DNA of 61,330 nt, from positions 252,549-313,878 of the forward strand of contig JAUJMV010000005.1 in NCBI GenBank assembly GCA_030446685.1. Reading direction: 5' to 3'. A program made the position numbers and the translations under genes. Of this stretch, positions 19,440-27,416 are shown piece by piece. Position 1 is the stretch's first letter; each line of letters opens with the position of its first letter. The stretch comes from Thermomicrobiales bacterium (GTDB taxonomy: Bacteria > Chloroflexota > Chloroflexia > Thermomicrobiales > CADCWN01). The notes under the pieces are model-generated. The model ran no database searches. It saw nothing but the letters and a program-made list of their open reading frames with translations, and was not told the origin of the DNA.

Positions 19440-19832
19440 GTGCCCGCGCCCACACCGCGCCGCCAACGCACGACCGTCGTCTTCTCCGCGGGGGACTGCC
19501 TCTGGGCTGGGGAGGCCAAAGCCTGGGACGACGAGAACGCGAACGGCCTGTGGGACGCCGAATCGCCGCTCGCGGGGGTGGTCGTGGCAGCCGGCGTGGG
19601 CGGCTCCTTCGGGGGCGCAACCCGAGGAGCGATGCGAGCGGCAGGGTCGCCCTGGGCCCGACCGGTGCACGACGCCCGAGGTGGACCGGCTATCGCCCGT
19701 GCGGCAAGCATCCGCGTGGCGCGGATCGAGGGCCGCACCTGTTCGGCTTCGCTCGCGAACGCTGGTGATCCTCCGGCTCCCTCGCCCGCCGGTCGAAACC
19801 GCGAACAGCCCCGAGAAAGTTCCCTCGATTAG
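19440..19832 (+). CDS. Fragment of secreted protein with SdrD/Cna-B-like domain (frameshifted)
   Basis: The clear part reads GEAKAWDDENANGLWDAESP followed by LAGVVVAAG, the D.N.NG..D..E.PL.GV.V signature of SdrD/Cna-B-like beta domains used in surface proteins. After a frame change it continues DASGRVALGPTGCTTPEVD. The upstream part (AGCWAQPGCP, then PTATGVPAPTP in another frame) could be the end of a lipoprotein or signal region, but frame breaks hide the true start and end. It probably encodes an exported protein. Confidence 0.4.
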   Translation: MPAPTPRRQRTTVVFSAGDCLWAGEAKAWDDENANGLWDAESPLAGVVVAAGVGGSFGGATRGAMRAAGSPWARPVHDARGGPAIARAASIRVARIEGRTCSASLANAGDPPAPSPAGRNREQPRESSLD

Positions 19833-19861
19833 ATTGACCCGCCACCTGAGGGCGGATCGCC

Positions 19862-19891
19862 TTGACGCGTAAGGCTCACCTTACCTATACT
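19862..19891 (+). promoter_or_regulatory. Leaderless promoter with operator palindrome for the ArsR gene
   Basis: TTGACG (19862-19867) and TATACT (19886-19891) are 18 bp apart. Exactly between them lies the perfect inverted repeat GTAAGG-CTCA-CCTTAC (19869-19884). The ATG at 19898 is 7 bases after the -10 box, so the transcript should start at or next to the start codon. A protein bound to the palindrome would block polymerase. Confidence 0.7.
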
Positions 19892-19897
19892 GGGCGC

Positions 19898-20225
19898 ATG
19901 ACCGCGATGACCGACCCGCCCCAACTCGACGTCTTCCAGGCCATCGCCGACCCGACCCGGCGCCGGCTGCTCGGGCTGGTCGCCGAGGGGACCGCTCGGT
20001 CGCCAGCCTGGCCGCCGCCTTCCCGATGACCCGCCCCGCCATCTCCCAGCACCTGCGCGTCCTGCGCCGGGCCGGCCTGGTGACCGAGCGGAAAGTCGGG
20101 CGGGAGCGGCACTACCGCCTGCGCGCCGCGCCCTGCGCGAGGTCAGCGCCTGGGTCGGCCAGTACGAGCAGTTCTGGCGCGACCGGCTCGACCGCCTCGG
20201 CGACCACCTCGACACGATGCCGTGA
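19898..20225 (+). CDS. ArsR-family winged-helix repressor (frameshifted)
   Basis: About 109 aa. DVFQAIADPTRRRLLGLVAE is the typical ArsR start; then SVASLAAAFPMTRPAISQHL and RVLRRAGLVTERKVGRERHY form the helix-turn-helix and wing; the tail reads LREVSAWVGQYEQFWRDRLD and RLGDHLDTMP, the version found in regulators paired with SRPBCC proteins. No metal-binding cysteines are visible. Two frame breaks (near 20000 and 20135). It probably regulates itself through the GTAAGG/CCTTAC operator that overlaps its promoter. Confidence 0.8.
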
Positions 20226-20373
20226 GGATCGGGAATTGCGGTGCGCTCCGTGGGGTTGTCGGTCGCGGGCCGGGCGTCGCGGGCTGATCGCCCGGCGCCC
20301 TCGGCCGGCGGGCCACGACGCAACACCGAACCGTGAACCCTCAACCGCCAACCGCCAGGAAGGGGCCACCGCC

Positions 20374-20598
20374 ATGACGCAGTTCTTCCGCATCCAGGTC
20401 GACGAGGCCGCGCTGACCGACGCGCTCTTCGACTTCGTGACTGACCCGCGCTCGTCGCGCAACGACCGCCCGGTCGTGCGCGAGCTGAACGATGTCGCGC
20501 CCGAGATCATCGAGGTCTGCGAGAGCATGATCCTCGACGGCGTCGATGAGCGGCACTACGTCGCCGACTACGTCCACGCCGTCGTCAACCGGCAGTAG
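20374..20598 (+). CDS. Hypothetical 74-aa protein
   Basis: Intact, acidic protein MTQFFRIQVDEAALTDALFD with the tail [25 protein letters not shown] precedes the ATG. I recognise no family. It follows the ArsR gene by 150 bp (a spacer with CAACCG/AACCCT words) and could share its transcript. A strong hairpin follows its stop codon. Confidence 0.6.
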   Translation: MTQFFRIQVDEAALTDALFDFVTDPRSSRNDRPVVRELNDVAPEIIEVCESMILDGVDERHYVADYVHAVVNRQ

Positions 20599-20636
20599 GG
20601 GCGGACAGGCGCGCTTCGCGCGGCTGCCGGCCCGAT

Positions 20637-20671
20637 GGCGCGGCCCCGGCTCGTGGAGCCGGGGCCGCGCC
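20637..20671. terminator. Perfect 16-bp hairpin with 3-base loop between convergent genes
   Basis: GGCGCGGCCCCGGCTC, loop GTG, and the exact complement. No T-run follows on either strand. It separates the plus-strand 74-aa gene from the minus-strand hydrolase and probably serves both. The same form appears at 50098 and 53559. Confidence 0.8.
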
Positions 20672-20701
20672 GTGTCGCGCACTGTCCGCGGGGGTGGCGG
20701 G

Positions 20702-22582
20702 CTACTCCGCGCACCGCCGCCGCCGCAGGCCGCCGATCGCGACGACCGTCGCGCCGCCGGCGCCCAGCCCGAACGCGATGAAGAGGAGGGTCAGCCCTTC
20801 GGCCTCCCCCGACCCCGGCGCGCCCGGCGCCGCGGGGCCGTAGCCGGTGTTCGGCAGGCCCGGCATGATCATCGTCGGGGTGGGGCTCGACTGGCGGGTC
20901 GGCGTGCGCGTCGCCCCGGCCGTCGCGGTCGGCGCCGGGGTGCGCGTCGGCGTGGGCGTCGCCTCGTCGCCGCCCGCGATGCTCGCCGGCAGCGCCCGGT
21001 AGACCGTCCGCAGTTGCGCCGCGCAGGAGATGTCGGGCGCCCTGGATGGGTCGGCGATCAGGCGCAGGATGATCGCGCGGCCGCAGGTCTGGACCGGATC
21101 GCCGCCGGTGATCGCGCTGTGGCCCGCCCCCGGCAGCGTCACGCTGGTGGCGTTGCTCAGCGTCTGCTTGGCGAGGTCGGCGTAGGACGGCGGCGTGATC
21201 GGGTCGAACTGGCCGCTGATCAGCACCGTCGGCCGGTCGCTCGTCGCCGGCACGTCGCCCTTCGGGTCGGCGCCGCGCGACGGCCAGGTGCTGCAGATGG
21301 TGTAGTAATCCTTCACCTGCGGCTCCAGCGCGGCGCGGACCTCGGGCAGGATCCCCTGGTCCGCCGCCAGCGCCCGCTCCAGCCGCTCCTGCGACGCGTT
21401 CTTGCTGCAGACGATCGAGAAGTGCATCCCCAGGGCGATGCCGTCGCCGCCGTCCTGGAGGATCAGCGGGAGCAGGTTCTGCAGCCAGACGGTGTCGCCG
21501 CGCGCCGTGCGCGTGATCATGTCGGGCAGGAAGGGCGCCAGCGTCGTGGCGTAGAAGAACTGGAAGAGGACGGCGGTGAAGTCGGTGCCGGTGAGCGGGA
21601 CCTCGACCGTCCGGCCCGAGGCCGGGTCCTTGAGGGGGATCAGGACCGGCGTGGCGTTGAGGCGGGCGACCGCCCGCTGGAACGCCGCCCGCAGGTCCGG
21701 GTTGGCGGCGTTGCAGGCGGCGTTGGCCGCGCAGTCGCGGAAGAGCTCGTTCAGCGCCCGGTCGAAGCTCTGCGGCGGCTCGAAGAACCAGGAGATCTGG
21801 ATCGGCACGATCGAGACCAGCCCGTTGGTGCGGACGGTCTGCGGGAAGTCCCGCGCCACCGCCAGGCCCAGCTCCGTCCCGTAGGAGGCGCCGACGATGT
21901 TGATCCGCTCGTAGCCGAGCACCCGGCGGATGTCGTTGACGTCGGCGGCGTTCTCGGTCGTCGTGTACCCGGTCAGGTCGATCCCCTGGCCGACCAGGCG
22001 GTCGCGGCAGCGGTTGATCGCCATCACGAACTGGCTCTCCTGGAACGCCCGCAGGAGCGGCAACTGGCTCAGGCTCGTCGCGCCCAGCTCGGTGCAGGCC
22101 AGCGAGGGCTGGGCGTCGCCGATGCCGCGCTGGTCGAAGAAGACGACGTCGTTATTGGCGAGCACCTGGCGGTAGAAGGCGTTCTCCGGGTTCAGCAGGT
22201 TGGCGAAGACCTGCCCGCTCTGCCTGGGGCCGCCGGCCAGCAGGACGATCGGCTCGGCGGCCGGGGTCGGGCTCAGCGACTTGTAGACCGCGACCGGCAG
22301 GCGGATCGTCTTCCCGTTGTTCGCGCCGCGCCGCTCGGGCACGATCGCGAAGCCGCAGGTGACGTTGGCCCCCTCCTGGACCCCGTCCGCTAGTTCGTAG
22401 ACGCACGGCCCCGCCTCGAAGCGCGGCACGCCGGTCGTCACCGGCGTCGGCGCGGCGGCCGCCGGGCGCGGGGCGGCCGCCGCCGCGGGCGCCGCCACGA
22501 ACACCACGCCGCAGATCATGCTCAGCGCCAGCAGCGCGCTCACCACGCCGCGCGCCCACGTCTGGCCCACTATCATCCTCAC
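20702..22582 (-). CDS. Secreted TAP-like alpha/beta hydrolase with LPNTG-type tail
   Basis: A 626-aa exported peptidase-like hydrolase (S33 with TAP-like C-terminal domain, as in SlpD/tripeptidyl aminopeptidases). Signal peptide at residues 1-38 (VVSALLALSMICGVVFVAAP). Oxyanion region LLAGGP; VVFFDQRGIGDAQPSL; nucleophile VGASYGTELG near 231; Asp in SGQFDPITPP near 457; His in GAGHSAIT near 487. A Thr/Pro-rich linker leads to LPNTG (about 577), then a hydrophobic helix and RRRR at the end, a sortase-like cell-wall signal. I prefer GTG 22582 because GAGGG precedes it; ATG 22576 is possible. The frame is intact. Confidence 0.85.
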   Translation of the reverse strand: MRMIVGQTWARGVVSALLALSMICGVVFVAAPAAAAAPRPAAAAPTPVTTGVPRFEAGPCVYELADGVQEGANVTCGFAIVPERRGANNGKTIRLPVAVYKSLSPTPAAEPIVLLAGGPRQSGQVFANLLNPENAFYRQVLANNDVVFFDQRGIGDAQPSLACTELGATSLSQLPLLRAFQESQFVMAINRCRDRLVGQGIDLTGYTTTENAADVNDIRRVLGYERINIVGASYGTELGLAVARDFPQTVRTNGLVSIVPIQISWFFEPPQSFDRALNELFRDCAANAACNAANPDLRAAFQRAVARLNATPVLIPLKDPASGRTVEVPLTGTDFTAVLFQFFYATTLAPFLPDMITRTARGDTVWLQNLLPLILQDGGDGIALGMHFSIVCSKNASQERLERALAADQGILPEVRAALEPQVKDYYTICSTWPSRGADPKGDVPATSDRPTVLISGQFDPITPPSYADLAKQTLSNATSVTLPGAGHSAITGGDPVQTCGRAIILRLIADPSRAPDISCAAQLRTVYRALPASIAGGDEATPTPTRTPAPTATAGATRTPTRQSSPTPTMIMPGLPNTGYGPAAPGAPGSGEAEGLTLLFIAFGLGAGGATVVAIGGLRRRRCAE

Positions 22583-23030
22583 ATCCGTGATCCCTCGCTC
22601 CGCCCCTCCCGGCGCGCCGCCGGGAGCCCCCTTCAGACACCGGGACCGCACTGGGGCGTCCGGCGGCGCCCGCGTCGATACCCCCTCCCCGTGCGGAACC
22701 GGGCGGGCGCGGCGGTCGTGGCGTGCGCGAAGAGGCCCCGTCATGGTCGCGCGCGTCCCTCAGCGTGGTAGCCCGGAGCGACGGCCGGGGTGCGGCCTGT
22801 GCGATGCGTTCACCGTGGTCCGCGCGCAGCCTAGCATACGCGTGCCGATTTGTATAGCGGCCTGGGTGTCGTTTGCGCGTGGTCGCGCGCGCGCAAAGCC
22901 GGCCGGGCAGGAGCCCGGCCGGCGCCCCGCTCGCCGCCGCGAAGCCGGCGTGGATCGGCGCGAGGGGCGGGGGCGGGGGACCGCGCCCCCCCCCCCCTGA
23001 TCGGTGCGTCGTGCTCCCGGCCGCTCGGGG
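22583..23030. other. Gap without a supported gene
   Basis: Several short frames exist, but none has a ribosome site plus coding character. The stretch includes a run of about 12 C residues near 22985-22997, a likely place for length errors. Confidence 0.5.
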
Positions 23031-23258
23031 CTACCCGCGCCTAGGGGGGTCCCAGCCCTCGGGCTCGCTGGCTATCCCCGGCGGGACCTGCGCCTCGCGC
23101 CCCTCGTCCTGCTCGGCATACCCCTCGACGGCCCGCAGCCCCGGGTCAGTGGAGTCCGGCGCGACCAGGGGCGCGCCGCACTCGGCGCAGGCCGTCACCC
23201 CGGGCGGGTTCGTCGTCCCGCACCTGCCGCAGACGGTGATGTTCGGGTTGCCGCTCAT
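23031..23258 (-). CDS. Small zinc-ribbon protein
   Basis: A 75-aa protein with two CxxC knuckles: CGRCGTTNPPGVTACAECG at residues 10-28, forming a zinc ribbon, then an acidic tail ending WDPPRRG. GGGAGGAGG lies upstream of the ATG at 23258. Such ribbons occur at the start of many bacterial membrane or regulatory proteins, but here it stands alone. Function unknown; zinc binding is inferred from the four cysteines. Confidence 0.65.
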   Translation of the reverse strand: MSGNPNITVCGRCGTTNPPGVTACAECGAPLVAPDSTDPGLRAVEGYAEQDEGREAQVPPGIASEPEGWDPPRRG

Positions 23259-23402
23259 CGTCGCGCCTCCTCCCACGAGACCGCCCCGGTCCGCTCGCCC
23301 TGCCTCTCGATGGCGATCCGGGGCGCAAGAATGGGGCCACATCCTCCCACGGGCCGCAGCGCCCCCGCGCGCGGCGGCGCCGGAGCGCCGGGGCGCTGCG
23401 CC

Positions 23403-23813
23403 CTACGGGATCGCCGCCCCGTGCTCCGCCCGCAGCCAGGCCACGAAGACGTCGGGCACGGCCATGGTGGAGAGGCGGCCCTGCCGGACCAGCGCGAAGT
23501 CGGCGAACCGGCCGCTCGCCTTGACCGCCTTGAGCGTCACCGGCCGGTCGAACATCCCCCGGTAGCGCACGTCGACCACCCAACTCCGCTCCTCGCGCGG
23601 GTCCGGCCGCGCCGCCGAGGTGATCTCGCCCACCCCGACGATCGCCGCCTCGCCGCCGCTGTGGTAGATCAGCAGGATGTCGCCCGGCCGCATCGCCCGG
23701 ATCACCCCGACCGCCTGGGCGTTCCGCACCCCGTCCCAGACCGTCTCCCCCTCGCGCGCCAGGTCGGCGATCGCGTAGACGCCCGGCTCGGTCTTCGCCA
23801 GGAAATAGGCCAT
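23403..23813 (-). CDS. EVE domain protein
   Basis: A 136-aa intact protein: MAYFLAKTEPGVYAIADL, TVWDGVRNAQAVGVIRAMRP, GDILLIYHSG, EITSAARPDPREERSWVV. This is the PUA-like EVE fold, which in characterised members binds modified bases in DNA or RNA and often accompanies restriction or stress systems. No restriction genes are near. It lies between a zinc-ribbon protein and pepF on the same strand, with a word-repeat palindrome between it and pepF. Confidence 0.9.
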   Translation of the reverse strand: MAYFLAKTEPGVYAIADLAREGETVWDGVRNAQAVGVIRAMRPGDILLIYHSGGEAAIVGVGEITSAARPDPREERSWVVDVRYRGMFDRPVTLKAVKASGRFADFALVRQGRLSTMAVPDVFVAWLRAEHGAAIP

Positions 23814-23825
23814 GCCCCCCACCCG

Positions 23826-23923
23826 GAAGTACGAAGTACGAAGTACGGAGTACGCGCGGTCGTCGCGCGCCACCCCTGTCCTCGCCCCCCGTCAATTCGT
23901 CCTTCGTCCTTCGTACTTCGTCG
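23826..23923. repeat. Word-repeat palindrome (GAAGTAC / GAAGGAC words)
   Basis: The left arm 23826-23853 contains GAAGTAC three times plus GGAGTAC. The right arm 23896-23923 is the complement with the words GAAGTAC, GAAGGAC, GAAGGAC. The right arm overlaps the last codons of pepF. Confidence 0.85.
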
Positions 23924-25721
23924 TTTCCTCGAGCCGATCGACGTAGCCCGCCAGGATGTCGAACGCGGCCTGCACCGGGGCCGGGTCGCGCAGATCGACG
24001 CCAGCGGCGCGCAGCGCGTCGATCGGGAAGGCCGCGTCGCCGGTCTTGAGGAACTCGACGTAGCGCCGCGCGGCCGGCTCGCCCTCCTCGCGCACCCGGC
24101 GGGCCAGCGCGGCGGCGCCGGCGATGCCGGTCGCGTACTGGAAGACGTAGAAGTTGGCGAAGAGGTGCGGGAAGCGCGCCCAGGTGATGCCCATCCGCTC
24201 CTCGTCGATCGCCACCTCGTCGCCGTAGCCCTGCCGGTAGAGGTCCGCCAGCAGCCGCGTCATCCCCGCGGCGGAGAGGGCCTCGCCGCGCTCGATCCGC
24301 TCGTGGCAGTCCAGCTCGAAGCGCGCCAGGATCGGCATGGTGAAGAGGTAGCGCAGGTGGTTGCCCATCCGCTCCTCGACGATCGCGGTCACGAAGGCCG
24401 GGTCGTCGTGGCGCTCCAGCAGGTGCGCGCCCAGCAGCGCCTGGTGCATGTTCGACGCCGCCTCCGCCACGAACATGCCGTAGCGCGAGTAGACGAACGG
24501 CTGCGCCTGCCAGGTGTAGTAGGAGTGCAGCGAGTGGCCGAGTTCGTGCGCCAGTGTGCTGACGCTCGGCAGATCGTCCTGGTAGCTCATGCTGATGAAC
24601 GGGTGCGTGCCGCGGGTGCCGGCGCTGAACGCCCCGCCCCCCTTGCCGATGTTGGCCCAGCCGTCCACCCAGCGGTCGGCGATCCCGCGCCGGACGATGC
24701 CGACGTACTCCTCCCCGAGCGGGGCCAGCGACTCGGCGATCATCTCGACCCCCCGCTCGAAGGGGATCCGCGGCTCGGCGGTCGAGAGGGGCGCGGTCAG
24801 GTCCCAGCCGTGCAGCCGGTCGAGCCCGAGGATGCGGCGGCGGACGGCGAAGTAACGGTGCCAGGTCGGGAAGTTCCGCCAGACCGTGTCGAGCAGGTTG
24901 TGGAAGACCGCGGTCGGGATCGCGTTGGGCGCCAGCGCCGCCTCCAGCGACGAGTCGTAGCGCCGCGCCCGCGCGTAGAAGACGTCGCGCTTGACCCCGC
25001 CGCCCAGCGCCGCCGCGAAGGTGTGCCGCAGCCCCAGGTAGGCGTCGGCGGACCGCTCCCAGGCGGCCCGGCGCACGGCCCGGTCGGGGCTGCGCAGGAA
25101 GCGCCCCAGGTTGCCCTGCCCCAGCTCGACCTCGCGCCCCTCCTCGTCGGTGATCCGCCCGAGCGCCAGGTCGGCGTTCTCCAGCGCGCCGCGGATCGTC
25201 CCCGGCGTGCCGGTCACGTCGCTCGCCGCGGCCAGGGTCTCCTCGACCTCTGCCGAGCGGACGTGGCCGCGCAGCCGCCCGAGTTGCGCGAAGTAGTGGC
25301 GGTAGACCGCGAGGTCCGGGCTCTCGGCGAGGTAGGCGTCGAGCGTCGCGGGGTCGAGCGCCAGGATCTCGGGCTGGTAGAACGAGGCCGCGGCGCCCGC
25401 CCGCGCCCGCAGCCCGGTCGCGCGGTCGGCCAGCGCGGCGTAGGTCGCGTTGGTGGCGTCCTCCGACCGCCGCAGGGAGGCGTAGACCCCGAGCTTCGCC
25501 ACCGCCGCCAGGATCTCGTCGCGCCGCTGCAGCCCCGCCAGCAGCGTCGCCGCCGACTCGCCGAGCCGCCCGCGGAACTGCTCCAGCTCCCCCAGCCGCC
25601 CGGCGACCGCCGCGTACTCCGCCTCCCACGCCGCGTCGTCCGGGTAGACGCTCTCGATGTCCCACCGCCGCTCGACCGGCAACTCGCTCCGCCGCGGCAG
25701 CGCCGCCGTCCCCGCACTCAT
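23892..25721 (-). CDS. pepF: Oligoendopeptidase F (M3 family)
   Basis: A cytoplasmic zinc endopeptidase cutting peptides of roughly 7-17 residues. 609 aa, intact. The N-terminal helical region (RRWDIESVYPDDAAWEAEYA) precedes the M3 catalytic domain with HELGH near residue 390 and the downstream Glu in FVAEAASNMHQALL; GMTRLLADLYRQGYG and FANFYVFQYATGIAG follow, as in PepF. GGAGGAGG lies upstream of the ATG at 25721. The last ten residues (TTKYEGRRTN) and the stop come from the word-repeat palindrome, so the native end is probably a few residues earlier. Confidence 0.95.
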   Translation of the reverse strand: MSAGTAALPRRSELPVERRWDIESVYPDDAAWEAEYAAVAGRLGELEQFRGRLGESAATLLAGLQRRDEILAAVAKLGVYASLRRSEDATNATYAALADRATGLRARAGAAASFYQPEILALDPATLDAYLAESPDLAVYRHYFAQLGRLRGHVRSAEVEETLAAASDVTGTPGTIRGALENADLALGRITDEEGREVELGQGNLGRFLRSPDRAVRRAAWERSADAYLGLRHTFAAALGGGVKRDVFYARARRYDSSLEAALAPNAIPTAVFHNLLDTVWRNFPTWHRYFAVRRRILGLDRLHGWDLTAPLSTAEPRIPFERGVEMIAESLAPLGEEYVGIVRRGIADRWVDGWANIGKGGGAFSAGTRGTHPFISMSYQDDLPSVSTLAHELGHSLHSYYTWQAQPFVYSRYGMFVAEAASNMHQALLGAHLLERHDDPAFVTAIVEERMGNHLRYLFTMPILARFELDCHERIERGEALSAAGMTRLLADLYRQGYGDEVAIDEERMGITWARFPHLFANFYVFQYATGIAGAAALARRVREEGEPAARRYVEFLKTGDAAFPIDALRAAGVDLRDPAPVQAAFDILAGYVDRLEETTKYEGRRTN

Positions 25722-25749
25722 GATCGGTGCCTCCTCCAAGCCTTCAAGG

Positions 25750-25892
25750 GACGGATCAACCACGGAGGCACAGAGACCACAAAGGACACAAAGAAGATTC
25801 ATCGATCGGCTGAAACATCGCCCCTTGATCTCCGAACCGCCGAGCCCCCTCTGTGTCCTTTGCGATCTTGGTGTCTCCGTGGTTGATCCGTC
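25750..25892. repeat. Long imperfect palindrome of the CCACGGAGACAC type
   Basis: The left arm (25750-25795: ACGGATCAACCACGGAGGCA, then CAGAGACCACAAAGGACACAA) and the right arm (25847-25892) are complementary with several mismatches over about 45 bases. It fills the space between pepF and the dipeptidase gene; the right end touches the dipeptidase stop codon. Confidence 0.85.
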
Positions 25893-26982
25893 AGCCCTCT
25901 TTCCACGTCTTGCGCAGCACGCGCAGCCAGTTCTCGTGGGCCAGCTTGCGCAGCGCCGCGTCGTCGTAGCCGCGCTCGCGCAGGGCGGCTAGCAGCTTCG
26001 GCAGGCCGGCCACGTCGCCGATCGCGCGCGGGACCGTCGCCCCGTCGAAGTCGGAGCCGAGGCCGACGCGGTCGATCCCCAGCCGCTCGACCAGGTAGTC
26101 GAGGTGCTCGACCATCCGGGCGATCGGCGTGTCGGCGTCGTTCTTGCCATCCTCGCGCAGGAAGCCGACCGCGAAGTTCAGCCCGACCATGCCGTCCGAG
26201 TCCCGGATCGCGTCGAGCTGCTTGTCAGTCAGGTTGCGCGGCGTCGGGGTGAGCGCGTGCGCGTTCGAGTGCGTCGCCACCAGCGGCGCATCGGAGAGCG
26301 CCGCCACGTCCCAGAAGCCGCGCTCGTTGAGGTGCGAGAGGTCGAGCATGATCCCCAGGCGGTTGCAGGCGCGCACCAGCCCCTTGCCGGCGTCGGTCAG
26401 GCCGGGGCCGATGTCAGGTGAATGGGGGAAGAGGAACGGCACGCCGGTCGCGAAGGCGTTGGCGCGGCTCCAGACCGGGCCGAGCGAGCGCAGCCCCGCC
26501 CGGTAGAAGACCTCCAGCGCGTCGAGGCCGGGGTTGATCGCCTCCGCCCCCTCGAAGTGCAGGATCGCCGCCAGGGTCCCGTCGCGCAGGCAGGCGGCCA
26601 GTTCGTCCGCCGCGCGCACCACCCGGACCTGCCCGGCCGACGCCGCCTCGAGCCGGAAGAGGAGGGCGCTCATGCCGAGCGCCGTCCGCTGCGCGTAGCC
26701 GAGTTCGAGCGGCGCCGGCAGCGGCATCTTCGCCGGGTCGTCGGTCAGCACGTACTCCGGGCTGAGCGGCGACGCCGGAGGCTGCGGGCCGTCCGGGTCG
26801 GCCGGGACGAAGACCGCGAAGAACCCGCCGCCGAACCCGCCCTCGCGGGCGCGCGGCAGATCGATGTGCCCCCGCTCGCCCCGCTCGAAGAAGTCGCGCC
26901 CGCCCCCCCGCCGCGGCAGGTAGAGATCGAGCAGCGTGTCATTGTGGCCGTCGAAGACCGGGATCGTCGCGGTCGCGCCCAT
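25891..26982 (-). CDS. Membrane dipeptidase, M19 family
   Basis: A zinc dipeptidase of the renal-dipeptidase/AC-dipeptidase family (TIM barrel). 363 aa, intact. Motifs: DGHND at residues 10-14 (zinc ligands), LHFEGAEAI with the bridging Glu near 142, THSNAHAL near 237, GLGSDFDGA near 307. No signal peptide at the chosen ATG (26982), which has GAGAGGGGGGAGG upstream. It lies directly upstream of pepF on the same strand and could work with it in peptide use, but a palindrome separates them. Confidence 0.92.
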   Translation of the reverse strand: MGATATIPVFDGHNDTLLDLYLPRRGGGRDFFERGERGHIDLPRAREGGFGGGFFAVFVPADPDGPQPPASPLSPEYVLTDDPAKMPLPAPLELGYAQRTALGMSALLFRLEAASAGQVRVVRAADELAACLRDGTLAAILHFEGAEAINPGLDALEVFYRAGLRSLGPVWSRANAFATGVPFLFPHSPDIGPGLTDAGKGLVRACNRLGIMLDLSHLNERGFWDVAALSDAPLVATHSNAHALTPTPRNLTDKQLDAIRDSDGMVGLNFAVGFLREDGKNDADTPIARMVEHLDYLVERLGIDRVGLGSDFDGATVPRAIGDVAGLPKLLAALRERGYDDAALRKLAHENWLRVLRKTWKEG

Positions 26983-27123
26983 CCTCCCCCCTCTCGCCAA
27001 GTCGCTCGTCGGTCGCGCCCGGCGATTGCCCGCCCCGGCCCGCGACCCCTCCCCGCAGCGTCGCGGCATTGTAACGCAGCCATCCCGGCCGCGCCCGGCG
27101 GCGGTCGGGGGTAAACAAGGGAG

Positions 27124-27195
27124 CACGGGCGGCTGAAGCCGCGGCTGGGGGCCTGCGGGCCACGAAGCCCGGCCGAGCCGGGCTGGAATCCAGAT
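27124..27195 (+). repeat. Dispersed repeat GGCTGAAGCCGC..GCGGGCCACGAAG (copy 1)
   Basis: Contains CGGCTGAAGCCGCGGCTG, then GGGCCTGCGGGCCACGAAG and GAGCCGGGCTGGAATCC. Related copies lie at 35251-35332, 35380-35435 (inverted) and 47636-47700 (inverted). Non-coding, between the dipeptidase gene and glgP. Confidence 0.75.
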
Positions 27196-27416
27196 AGCGC
27201 ACCGCGCCAACAGGCGCCGCGCAACCACCGGCACGGGGCCGGCGTTTCCCAGATGGTGCGCCCGGTGGCGAAACTTGCCGCGGCGTGCCTCCACCCCTTA
27301 TGATCTACCGCTGTGCGCGGCGTGTCCGGGGGGCGTCCCGACGGGCCGCGCCGACGCTTGCCAGCCCTGGCGTTCGTGGTCGCTGCGTTCGTCGTTGTGA
27401 GTAGACGGGAGAAGTG

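Noticed and set aside
20546-25886. Plus-strand frames of 615 and 960 aa opposite the TAP hydrolase, EVE and pepF genes
   Set aside because: Antisense shadows. The opposite strand has complete family motifs and ribosome sites.
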